DNA of 64,000 bases from a virus: positions 1 to 64,000 of IMG/VR virus record IMGVR_UViG_3300028034_000051; one strand, 5' to 3'. Below, piece after piece: positions 25,231-32,634 of this stretch. Position 1 is the stretch's first letter; each line of letters starts with the position of its first letter. The notes beneath the pieces were generated by a model. It was not told where the DNA came from and searched no databases. It was given only the letters and a program-made list of their open reading frames with translations. The position numbers and the translations under genes were made by a program.

Positions 25231-26052
25231 TCAATTAACATAATCTCTAATATACTTCATCCTGGCTGGATGTCTCAATTTCCTGAACGCCAACTCCTGC
25301 AATTGTCCAATTCTTCCCCTGGTCACTCCAATAACTTTACCAACTTCTTTCAAAGTTCTTTGTCTACCATCTATCAGTCCAAATCTCAATCTAACTATCT
25401 CAGCTTGTCTATCCGGAAGAGTCTCTAATGCTTTGTCTAAGCTCTCTTTGATCAACTCATGTAAAAGATTAGAGAATGGATCTTCAACATTTTCATTGGC
25501 TATAAATTGACCAAACTCTGTCTCTTCATCGCTTCCAACTAATTTATTCAAAGAAGCAAGGTTTTGGTTGTATGCTACTTCTAGCATTTCTTTGACTTTC
25601 TCTGGCTTCAATTCTACTTTAGCTGCTATCTCTTCATTCGTTGGCTCTCGATTCAATTCATTATAGAGTTTATCTTTAGCCTTGAATAACTTTATCATTT
25701 TCTGGTGAACGTGATTTGGTACTCTAATCGTTCTGCTCTTATCTTCAATAGCTCGAGTTATCCCTTGTCTAATCCACCAGGTAGCATATGTACTGAATCG
25801 ATACCCTTTCTCTGGGTCGAATTTGTCTATAGCTTTCATAAGTCCTAAATTGCCTTCTTGAATTAGGTCCTGCAATTCTAATCCTTTACCTTGATATTTC
25901 TTAGCTGTACTGACTACTAACCGCAAGTTATGCTCAATCAGTTCTTTTCTAGCTTCCTGATCACCATCTTTAGCCTGTCTTGCTAACTCTATCTCTTCTT
26001 CCTTCGATAGAATATCGTGCGATGCTTCTCGATAATACTGTCCTAGACTCAT
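25231..26052 (-). CDS. Prophage-encoded sigma-70 factor (primary type, regions 1.2-4.2)
   Basis: A 273-residue RNA polymerase sigma factor. Region 1.2 (1-30), region 2 ([56 protein letters not shown]), region 3 ([20 protein letters not shown]) and region 4 ([20 protein letters not shown], then [20 protein letters not shown]). The region 2.3/2.4 core is close to RpoD, but in the region 4.2 recognition helix the positions of E. coli sigma-70 Glu585 and Arg588 are both Gly (246 and 249), predicting altered -35 recognition. Region 1.1 is absent. It lies in the early/middle operon and could direct late transcription. Confidence 0.95.
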   Translation of the reverse strand: MSLGQYYREASHDILSKEEEIELARQAKDGDQEARKELIEHNLRLVVSTAKKYQGKGLELQDLIQEGNLGLMKAIDKFDPEKGYRFSTYATWWIRQGITRAIEDKSRTIRVPNHVHQKMIKLFKAKDKLYNELNREPTNEEIAAKVELKPEKVKEMLEVAYNQNLASLNKLVGSDEETEFGQFIANENVEDPFSNLLHELIKESLDKALETLPDRQAEIVRLRFGLIDGRQRTLKEVGKVIGVTRGRIGQLQELAFRKLRHPARMKYIRDYVN

Positions 26053-26152
26053 TATTCATCCTCCTTCTCAATTCTCTAGTTCCCCATACTCTAACTGCTA
26101 CTACTTCACCAGGTGCTAACTTATCTCTTCTATCTGGGTCATGCATTTTCAT
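25970..26152 (-). CDS. Possible small basic protein overlapping the sigma gene
   Basis: A 60-codon frame from an ATG at 26,152 (GGAGTG upstream). The first about 33 residues ([20 protein letters not shown]) lie outside the sigma gene; the rest overlaps it by 83 bases in another frame. The unique part looks coding; the overlap is less convincing and a shorter original gene with a lost stop is possible. Confidence 0.4.
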   Translation of the reverse strand: MKMHDPDRRDKLAPGEVVAVRVWGTRELRRRMNNESRTVLSRSIARYSIEGRRDRVSKTG

Positions 26153-26603
26153 TCGACCACTCCTTTCTGCGCCTGGCTAACTTCTCCTCATGCTCCTGGA
26201 GGAAGCGGTCAACTAACTCGCGCCTGTGATTCTTGTTACCTCGGTCATTAGCACAAATCAAACCATAAAACATATCTAACACTTCACCAATGAAGTAATT
26301 ACAAACTATTATATTTATATGGACATCATCAAACCTTTTTACTCTACTATGGAAGAACCTATAACTTAAGTTCAGTTTTCCTACACTAAATGAGGTATTA
26401 TTGACATAAGAAACATCAACTGGTATTGACCTGACCATATCCTTATATCCAACTACTGTCTGAGCTAAATCTAGCAATTCATGACACCTATCCTGCCAAT
26501 TATCTGCTTCCAATACTTCTTGCTGTTCCTCTTCTATTTTGTCTATTTGAGTTTCTCTAGTTCTCCAAGGTTCATAAGTTGGTACTAGTTTGATTTCTAT
26601 CAT
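26139..26603 (-). CDS. MazG-like/NTP-pyrophosphatase-related protein
   Basis: A 154-residue helical protein. The segment IDKIEEEQQEVLEADNWQDR CHELLDLAQ carries an EExxE...ExxD-type pattern like the all-alpha NTP pyrophosphatases (MazG group), but the second half (about 75-125) is unusual. It overlaps the upstream radical SAM gene by four bases. Nucleotide-pool cleaning is possible but not certain. Confidence 0.5.
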   Translation of the reverse strand: MIEIKLVPTYEPWRTRETQIDKIEEEQQEVLEADNWQDRCHELLDLAQTVVGYKDMVRSIPVDVSYVNNTSFSVGKLNLSYRFFHSRVKRFDDVHINIIVCNYFIGEVLDMFYGLICANDRGNKNHRRELVDRFLQEHEEKLARRRKEWSNENA

Positions 26604-27376
26604 TCTGCATCACCTACCTCAGGAAACTCTTGAATCTTCTCCTGCCAATCTAGATTATCTTTAACAAATACTGGACCGTTATAATTTCTAAACACTTGAT
26701 CAACCCACCATCTTTCAGGTTTTCTTGCTCCTGGTCCAGTTTGAGCCCCAATAATAACCCAGTTAAACGGAGCTAAAGTTATATGATCTTCTACATTCCC
26801 TAACAATGGTTCAATTGAAAGAAATTTTACATTAGCTTTAACATAATACATAATGTCGGTTCTTTCCATATCTGCTTTAAAATCGGTACCATCTACACTA
26901 GTTCCTAACCAGCAGTTACTAGGTATATCAAAATCACAATATCGTCTAGGATTCTTAGTTAACAGCTGGAACGTGTGCTGATCTGCTTGTCTAATTACAT
27001 CCAAGACTTTCTCTATCCATTCATCTGGCACCCATTCACCGAACATATCTGCCATTGATCCAACGAATATTTTTACTGGCTTACTTCTTTCTAACGGTTC
27101 ATTAAGTCTATATCTGTGAAGTGTTGGCTCGAATCCGAAAGGATGAGCAGTTTTTCTCAAATCTCCATCATGTATATGACTATCTATATCCCATATTCGG
27201 CCATATTCAGTTGGAACAGAACACCTTTTACGATTGAATTCTTTACATTTTTTGCGATCATATTCTGACAAAAACCTATGAGCTATCTTTCGTGCATAAC
27301 AATATTCGCAATCATGATAACAACCTGTGATCGGATTCCAAGTGAAGTCAGTCCACTCTATTCCTGTTCTGTTCAC
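26600..27376 (-). CDS. DUF5131 (phage Gp37/Gp68-type) radical SAM-like protein
   Basis: A 258-residue protein starting GIEWTDFTWNPITGCYHDCE and YCYARK: Cys19, Cys23 and Cys26 form a CxxxCxxC iron-sulphur site. Downstream GSMADMFGEWVPDEWIEKVL and VIIGAQTGPGARKPERWWVD are diagnostic of the family. It is often carried by phages and mobile elements; the substrate is unknown. Confidence 0.92.
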   Translation of the reverse strand: MNRTGIEWTDFTWNPITGCYHDCEYCYARKIAHRFLSEYDRKKCKEFNRKRCSVPTEYGRIWDIDSHIHDGDLRKTAHPFGFEPTLHRYRLNEPLERSKPVKIFVGSMADMFGEWVPDEWIEKVLDVIRQADQHTFQLLTKNPRRYCDFDIPSNCWLGTSVDGTDFKADMERTDIMYYVKANVKFLSIEPLLGNVEDHITLAPFNWVIIGAQTGPGARKPERWWVDQVFRNYNGPVFVKDNLDWQEKIQEFPEVGDAE

Positions 27377-27561
27377 TCTGCATCACCATCTTCAATATTA
27401 TAACTATGAACTACTCTATCCCTGTGATCAACCATAAAAACACACTCTCTCCAGCAGTCATTGCAACTCTTGAAGCTTTTCTCCGAGTAATCAAACTCTC
27501 TTACATCAATCTCTTTCTCACATACAACCACATTATCTTCGTTTTCGTGAGTCCATAGCAC
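27373..27561 (-). CDS. Small cysteine-rich protein
   Basis: About 62 residues from a GTG at 27,561 preceded by AAAGGAGG; a TTG at 27,603 would lengthen it but has no ribosome site. CNDCWREC is a possible metal site. It overlaps the DUF5131 gene by four bases. Confidence 0.55.
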   Translation of the reverse strand: MLWTHENEDNVVVCEKEIDVREFDYSEKSFKSCNDCWRECVFMVDHRDRVVHSYNIEDGDAE

Positions 27562-27700
27562 TGTTTTCTTCCTCCTTTTCTCCAAATGTTCCTTGCTTAT
27601 CAATCTCTTGCTCGGTTTGACTTACTATTCGCTCTATCTCACTTCTGGATAAGCCAAAGCTATTATTAAGCTTGTCTACTAATCGTTCTCGATCATACAC
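27533..27700 (-). CDS. Small charged protein
   Basis: A 55-residue protein from a GTG at 27,700 (GAGGTG six bases upstream): YDRERLVDKLNNSFGLSRSE, IERIVSQTEQEIDKQGTFGE. Predicted helical. It overlaps the next gene by 29 bases. Function unknown. Confidence 0.5.
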   Translation of the reverse strand: MYDRERLVDKLNNSFGLSRSEIERIVSQTEQEIDKQGTFGEKEEENSAMDSRKRR

Positions 27701-27713
27701 TCTACTCACCTCG

Positions 27714-27881
27714 CTATGTAATTTTGTTCTTTCTTATTCGCTCAAGTACATCAGTCTCTCCGGTCGTATCTAATTCGTGATTGGCAATTGAATATGTAAC
27801 TGGTTCCTTCATGAGTCTTAATGCAAATAGTGCAGCTGCAATAGTGATTATTGCCGCAATGATGATTAATACAATGAGCAT
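27714..27881 (-). CDS. Small membrane protein
   Basis: A 55-residue protein (ATG 27,881, GGAGGGA upstream) with one N-terminal transmembrane helix (LIVLIIIAAIITIAAALFAL) and a charged tail that would face the cytoplasm. No family recognised. Confidence 0.65.
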   Translation of the reverse strand: MLIVLIIIAAIITIAAALFALRLMKEPVTYSIANHELDTTGETDVLERIRKNKIT

Positions 27882-27883
27882 GA

Positions 27884-28087
27884 TTATCCCTCCTTACAAT
27901 TGTCACAGAGCAAGCCGCCTTCGACTACTATTCTTCGGTCCTGGTCCAGACACCATGGAACTGATATTGACATTTGCTTATATCCGAAATGTTCACATCC
28001 ATCACTTCCCCGACACTTCGGACATATATCATAACCTGGAGCAGTTTGACAACCACATTCTCGACAAGTCTGATTAGGAGTAGTCAT
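27884..28087 (-). CDS. Small zinc-finger protein
   Basis: A 67-residue protein with CRECGCQTAPGYDICPKC, CEHFGY and CDNCKEG, that is up to three CxxC pairs, so probably two zinc sites. It overlaps the preceding gene by one base. Confidence 0.7.
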   Translation of the reverse strand: MTTPNQTCRECGCQTAPGYDICPKCRGSDGCEHFGYKQMSISVPWCLDQDRRIVVEGGLLCDNCKEG

Positions 28088-28902
28088 TAGAACCTGTTCA
28101 GAATACTGACTAATTCTTCCTTAATCTCTTCAACTTCATGGCTCTTATTTGTTATATGACTTACTCCCTGGATTCTAGTTATCAGCTGACTAATTTGCTC
28201 TACATCATCAGTCTCCAGATCATCATCGAAAGCTACGAATACACCTTTTAGCTCGCTATTTTCTTCCTCAGTCTCTGAATCATTATCATCTTCAAATACT
28301 TCTGCTACTGCATCATGTATAGCTTTGTTGTCTTCTTGTGATAATTCTTTCTCTTGCTGGTCAACGTCTTCTGTTTCTTCTTCCTCAATACTAAAATTAG
28401 CATCTTCTAATTTCTCAATAACCTTGTCAACATCATATTTCTTTTTGATTTTAGATTCAGCATTCTTCTTTAAAGTGCAGCTATAAGAATCAGATATATC
28501 TAATTCAGCAGCTACTTCTTTGTAATGTTTCTCTTCGATGTTAGATTTAACAAAAGCCTTAAATTCCTTCTCATTCAAAATACTCTTAAGTTCTACAACC
28601 AACTCTTCCGTAGTCATCTTTTCCACTTTTCTCATCCTCCATTCTTTTAATAATTCTAAGTTTATTGAACCACCTTTTCTTAAATGTCCGAATTTAGTAT
28701 CGTCAAAAATTCCTGCCGGCGTATATGCTTTATCTTTAATCTTCTTTCTAATTTCTTTATATTCTGCAAATAACTTTTGCTTCTGTTCCTGGTCCAAGTC
28801 TCCTTTTTTGATATAATCATATAGTTGTTTTTTCTTTTCTACTAGCTTCAGTAGTGCAATATCATCATCTGTCAATTTGTTACCAACTAGTCTAACAGCC
28901 AC
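28087..28902 (-). CDS. Acidic early protein with a sigma-like helix-turn-helix
   Basis: A 271-residue protein. The middle (about 115-160, FVKSNIEEKHYKEVAAELDI then SDSYSCTLKKNAESKIKKKY) looks like a helix-turn-helix of sigma region 4 type. The C-terminal 100 residues are very acidic (EEEETEDVDQQEKELSQEDN), which may mimic DNA or bind a basic partner. It follows the helicase-loader gene. No family assigned. Confidence 0.7.
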   Translation of the reverse strand: MAVRLVGNKLTDDDIALLKLVEKKKQLYDYIKKGDLDQEQKQKLFAEYKEIRKKIKDKAYTPAGIFDDTKFGHLRKGGSINLELLKEWRMRKVEKMTTEELVVELKSILNEKEFKAFVKSNIEEKHYKEVAAELDISDSYSCTLKKNAESKIKKKYDVDKVIEKLEDANFSIEEEETEDVDQQEKELSQEDNKAIHDAVAEVFEDDNDSETEEENSELKGVFVAFDDDLETDDVEQISQLITRIQGVSHITNKSHEVEEIKEELVSILNRF

Positions 28903-28916
28903 TACCTCACCTCCTC

Positions 28917-29777
28917 CTAACCTGTCAGTAATTCTTCAAGTAACTGATCATTTTCTTTTTCAGCTAAGTTCTCTCTAGCACTCTCCTCAGGTGCTTGAAT
29001 TGGAATAGCCATTTTCTTAATTCTGTCTCTTATCCGAAAGTCGTAAGGTAACTTTTCAATTTTGCAGTTACTGCTGAAAATAGTTACTACGTCATGATTA
29101 AGTCTGTGGTTGAGTATATCAAATAAGTGATCATTAGTGTCTACCTTGATAGATTGCTGCCCCATATCGTCTAGTATGAGTACTTCTACTTTTCTAGCTG
29201 CATCTATCAATTCATGAGTCTTAATCTCTGAATTTCGACTGTAAGTGGCTCTTATAGCATTGAGCAAGTCTCCAGCTGTAGCAAACTTAACTTTAGCACC
29301 ATATCCGTATATCAATTCATTTCCAATAGCTGATATTAACATTGTCTTGCCTGATCCAGCAGTCTCTGAATAGAAATATAACCCTTTTTTCTTACCTTTC
29401 ATCTCTACAAACCTAGAAACATATTGCTTAGCTGCTTTCTTGCATACAGCTGCAAACTTACGTGATTCTATTTTTTGATAATGCTCAGCACTAACTTCAA
29501 AATCTTCTATCCTGGTCTCTTGGAACTTATCCAAAATAGTGGCAAACTCTAGCTTTTTGCTAACTATCCTTGCTTCTCGACATTCACATTCTACTGCTAC
29601 TGTTCGACCATCTTCTTCTGCAATCTTGAAACCAGTACCATCACATTCTCCATAAGGGCAACTATGCTTCTTCGAATCCCATGAGTTCAAATGCTTTCTT
29701 TTGGAGTCTTGCTCCTTCATCTTTTGATTCTTCTCCATTATTCTCGCTATCGTCTCTTGAATTTCGTTCATTATCAC
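28917..29777 (-). CDS. dnaC: DnaC-like helicase loader
   Basis: A 286-residue AAA+ ATPase. N-terminal zinc motif (CPYGECDGTGF...VECECRE), Walker A SETAGSGKTM (about 137-146), Walker B VEVLILDDMGQQ, and an arginine-finger region FSSNCKIEKLPYDFRIRDRI. It loads the replicative helicase at the origin. Its start lies 116 bases inside the 3' end of the replication initiator gene, so the two are translationally coupled. Confidence 0.92.
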   Translation of the reverse strand: MIMNEIQETIARIMEKNQKMKEQDSKRKHLNSWDSKKHSCPYGECDGTGFKIAEEDGRTVAVECECREARIVSKKLEFATILDKFQETRIEDFEVSAEHYQKIESRKFAAVCKKAAKQYVSRFVEMKGKKKGLYFYSETAGSGKTMLISAIGNELIYGYGAKVKFATAGDLLNAIRATYSRNSEIKTHELIDAARKVEVLILDDMGQQSIKVDTNDHLFDILNHRLNHDVVTIFSSNCKIEKLPYDFRIRDRIKKMAIPIQAPEESARENLAEKENDQLLEELLTG

Positions 29778-30801
29778 TTCCCCCTTTCAAGACTTCTTTT
29801 GCTTCTTCAATAAAACACTGAACATACTTCCAACTGCCAATGTCTACTCCATTCTTTGGATCACCTCTAGTGTACTTGCCTTGCGATTTCTGACGCATCA
29901 CTGCTAAATCAATAGCTTTCCTAAGTACTTCTGGACTATGTTTTTGCAGATCTTCACTGATCAAATATTCACGGCTAAGAAAATTAACAACTATCTTCTG
30001 TTTAGCATAATCAAGAATTTTTTTGTATGCAGGATGAAAATCGTCATCTTCTTCTGTATCTCTATTATGTAATCTATTACCTTTAACGTTACGTAACGTA
30101 TTTATTTCTTTATTATTAGTTTCTTTAGTACTAGTTTCTTTAGAGCCTCTATGATCAGCGCCATCACTGGGTTCAGAGGATTGTGATGTTAGTGTTTTAC
30201 TAACCTTTTCATCATTACTTGTTAGTGTTTTACTAACCTCATTGTCGTCTTGGGTTAGTATTTTACTAACTTGCTTATCTTCGTTACTTAGTGTTTCACT
30301 AACATTATCACCTGTGTTATTTAGTGTTTTACTAACTTTCTGATGTTCTTCACTTAGTGTTTTACTAACTTTTTTACTACTTAAACTTAGTATTTTACTA
30401 ATATTTTCGTCTGTATTTCCATCTAAATTTGCTTCAAAATCTTCAAATTGACGTTTTAAAATCTTCTTAAAATTGACTTTTCCATTGACTGCTGTCTTTG
30501 ATAATGAGATCCTCCAACGGTCATAATCTTTGTTGAAAGCTATCAAATCATTTGCTTCATCCCAAAATATTACTCTAGTTTCTTTAAGGTAGTTTAGTTC
30601 CTCTGCTATATCAGTTGGATAGATTCCTACTGCTTGAAAGTCACATTTTTTTAATTTGGCAACCTTCTGGTCGAAACCATAACTACATCTCCATATTAAG
30701 AAAAGTATATTATATTGTCTTTTACTAAAGTCTGATTTCATTATTGCTTCTAAAAGTTCATTAGATAACCTTGTAAAGCTATCCGGTTGAGGATTAGCCA
30801 C
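29662..30801 (-). CDS. Phage replication initiator, O-like, with internal iterons
   Basis: A 379-residue protein. Residues 1-110 form the phage replication protein O N-terminal winged helix (SFTRLSNELLEAIMKSDFSK, RQYNILFLIWRCSYGFDQKV). Residues about 133-205 contain seven 11-residue repeats with core VSKTL/VSKIL/VSETL. The C-terminus (about 250-330) resembles DnaD/DnaB-like primosomal domains (SPEVLRKAIDLAVMRQKSQG). The repeats are encoded by dyad DNA iterons, so the gene probably contains its own origin, as in lambda O. It is followed by the DnaC-like loader. Confidence 0.9.
   Translation of the reverse strand: MANPQPDSFTRLSNELLEAIMKSDFSKRQYNILFLIWRCSYGFDQKVAKLKKCDFQAVGIYPTDIAEELNYLKETRVIFWDEANDLIAFNKDYDRWRISLSKTAVNGKVNFKKILKRQFEDFEANLDGNTDENISKILSLSSKKVSKTLSEEHQKVSKTLNNTGDNVSETLSNEDKQVSKILTQDDNEVSKTLTSNDEKVSKTLTSQSSEPSDGADHRGSKETSTKETNNKEINTLRNVKGNRLHNRDTEEDDDFHPAYKKILDYAKQKIVVNFLSREYLISEDLQKHSPEVLRKAIDLAVMRQKSQGKYTRGDPKNGVDIGSWKYVQCFIEEAKEVLKGGSDNERNSRDDSENNGEESKDEGARLQKKAFELMGFEEA
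30086..30402. other. Candidate replication origin: seven 33-bp-spaced iterons plus AT-rich palindrome region
   Basis: Seven copies of a 17-bp dyad, consensus GTTAGTGTTTTACTAAC, start at 30,188, 30,221, 30,254, 30,287, 30,320, 30,353 and 30,386, that is every 33 bp exactly. On the downstream side lie a perfect 14-bp palindrome ACGTTACGTAACGT (30,086-30,099) and a very AT-rich stretch (30,098-30,150), a possible unwinding element. Layout resembles the lambda origin inside gene O. Confidence 0.78.
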
Positions 30802-30828
30802 TCATTTCACCTCGCTTATCTGCGAATA

Positions 30829-31530
30829 TTATGCTACAAATACCATCTTGCCTGTTAACTCCTGAATCTCTCGTTTGAACCGTTCTTCATCACTATTCCG
30901 ATCACTAAGATGCAATAAATGAATCTCTTTCACTCGACTTAAATCGTTAACTCTCAAGAAATCTTTCACGTTCTCTAAGCTAAAATGACTCCTAAGTAAT
31001 CTCTTCTTTTGCACCGCTGGAACTCGTCCAGATCTAATATTCTCATCGAGTATGTCTAAAGCATAGTTACACTCGATCATGATATGTGTGAGTCCTGGGA
31101 ACTTGTATCTTAGATAGTATGTATCTGTCGCATATAATAGTTTGTCCCCTGCTTCATTTGCTAGCAAAAAACCCAGAGGTTCCTCTGCATCGTGTTGGAT
31201 TTCAAATGGTACTATCGTCCAGGTTCCTAGCTTGAATTTTCCCTTAGGCTCTATTAACTTAATCCTATGACCATGCTTTTCTGTTGCCCATATTGTTCCC
31301 TCCGACACATAACAATCAATTCCTGTTCTAACTATGTCATCAATACTCTTACAATGGTCCCCATGCTCATGAGTAATAAGACATCCAGCCAGTTCATGAG
31401 TCTTGAAGTTAATCCCTCGCTTAATCTCCTTCATTGATATTCCGCACTCCAGGAGTAAGGGAGTACTACCATCAGTTACATGGTAGCAATTCCCCTTGCT
31501 TCCAGAGGCTAATGTCTTAATCTCTATCAT
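30829..31530 (-). CDS. Metallo-beta-lactamase-fold hydrolase (YycJ-like)
   Basis: A 233-residue protein with the MBL motif THEHGDHCKSIDDIV (about 53-58), N-terminal ASGSKGNCYHV and metal ligands in LLYATDTYYL and LLHLSDRNSDEERF. Such proteins are nucleases or phosphodiesterases and commonly accompany RecT in Firmicutes phages. It starts one base after recT stops. Confidence 0.9.
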   Translation of the reverse strand: MIEIKTLASGSKGNCYHVTDGSTPLLLECGISMKEIKRGINFKTHELAGCLITHEHGDHCKSIDDIVRTGIDCYVSEGTIWATEKHGHRIKLIEPKGKFKLGTWTIVPFEIQHDAEEPLGFLLANEAGDKLLYATDTYYLRYKFPGLTHIMIECNYALDILDENIRSGRVPAVQKKRLLRSHFSLENVKDFLRVNDLSRVKEIHLLHLSDRNSDEERFKREIQELTGKMVFVA

Positions 31531-31531
31531 C

Positions 31532-32434
31532 TTAGAATCCTGGCCCTTCTGTACCGGTCTTTTTCATATTCATAGTCTCTTCCGTATCTGTGAAAGCAGG
31601 TTGTTCTGTCTCTTGTTCCTCTTCCTGATCTGCATCGTTAGATTCTTCGGTGTCTATATCGATTACTTCACTATTAGCATTTTCATCGACTTCCTTTTGC
31701 ACTTCCTGTTCTGCCTTGGCTTCACCTACGCGATTGAAGCTTTCAATCATAAGATTACTATCGTTAGAAGAGTTAATATAAGCTTTACAAGTTCGATTAA
31801 TGACTGTTTTCTTGGCCATCTCTTCTGTAAACTTATTATGAGGACTACCTCCACCTTCTTTGTAAGTCTGACCTTGCTTCCAAGACTGCTTAATTTGGTC
31901 CATAGTCATTATATCTACATAATCAGGTCTTTCATCTGGGAAAGTAATTACTGCATAAGCTCCAAGCGGTTCCCCATCAACTTTATTAGCAAAACTCTGC
32001 TTATGCTTAGTGATCACCTTCCTCCCTCTTTCAATCTCATACTCGAAATCATCACCCTTATATATAATCTGAGCATATACATCTTCAGCACCGGCAAACT
32101 GCTTAGTAACTGCTATAGTACCAAAATATGATCTCATACAGACTAATTTATTTCCGTATGCTACAAAATAACACTGATTCTTAGCTGGATTCAATCCTTG
32201 TACAGCCATATCTAATAATGAGTTGGCTATACTGTCTCTGCTACAAGATTGAAGCACTGGTTTACCACTTTTATTTTTAGTACTCTGCAACTCTAACCAA
32301 GCACTCTTCATGGCGTTCTCTACACTATAATTAGGTGGAAGGTCAATCTCACCGCCCTCTTGGAACTCTCTAATCCTTTCTGTGACTACATCAACTGTGT
32401 CTTTCTTAATCATTGCTAATTCGTTATTACTCAT
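31532..32434 (-). CDS. recT: RecT single-strand annealing protein
   Basis: A 300-residue protein with the RecT signature: DSIANSLLDMAVQGLNPAKN, QCYFVAYGNKLVCMRSYFGT, FEYEIERGRKVITKHKQSFA and LGAYAVITFPDERPDYVDIM. The C-terminus (about 240-300) is acidic and disordered, as in single-strand-binding-protein partners. It catalyses annealing during phage recombination. Confidence 0.95.
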   Translation of the reverse strand: MSNNELAMIKKDTVDVVTERIREFQEGGEIDLPPNYSVENAMKSAWLELQSTKNKSGKPVLQSCSRDSIANSLLDMAVQGLNPAKNQCYFVAYGNKLVCMRSYFGTIAVTKQFAGAEDVYAQIIYKGDDFEYEIERGRKVITKHKQSFANKVDGEPLGAYAVITFPDERPDYVDIMTMDQIKQSWKQGQTYKEGGGSPHNKFTEEMAKKTVINRTCKAYINSSNDSNLMIESFNRVGEAKAEQEVQKEVDENANSEVIDIDTEESNDADQEEEQETEQPAFTDTEETMNMKKTGTEGPGF

Positions 32435-32619
32435 TATCTAATTCCTCCTCAATTTTAATTTTAGATATTTGATATCTAGCTCTTAATTTATGACCTTTGC
32501 TAATAGCAGTGTAAATGCTTCCAATTCCCTGTATATTTCGCAATATCTTTCGCTTGTTCAAAAATACCTACACACTGATTTTTGTTCTTGATGTCATATA
32601 GGCCATATACTTCTTCCAT
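32427..32619 (-). pseudogene. Frameshifted small phage protein
   Basis: Start ATG at 32,619; the first frame reads MEEVYGLYDIKNKNQCVGIF then EQAKDIAKYTG and stops at 32,500. The other frame continues the same protein style (IGSIYTAISKGHKLRARYQI, SKIKIEEELDNE) to a stop at 32,427. Joined by a one-base shift near ACAGGGA they form a typical about 63-residue phage DNA-binding-like peptide. A sequencing error, recent mutation or recoding are all possible. Confidence 0.6.
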
Positions 32620-32634
32620 AAAAATCACCTCATA

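Noticed and set aside
25038-25241. 67-codon minus-strand frame between sigma and AbrB genes
   Set aside because: It overlaps both genes heavily; the 29-residue membrane peptide at 25,130-25,219 has a better ribosome site in the same space.
30181-30420. Regularly spaced repeats resembling a CRISPR array
   Set aside because: Repeats are only 17 bp, the whole stretch is one open reading frame, no cas genes are near, and the sites are dyads as in phage origins.
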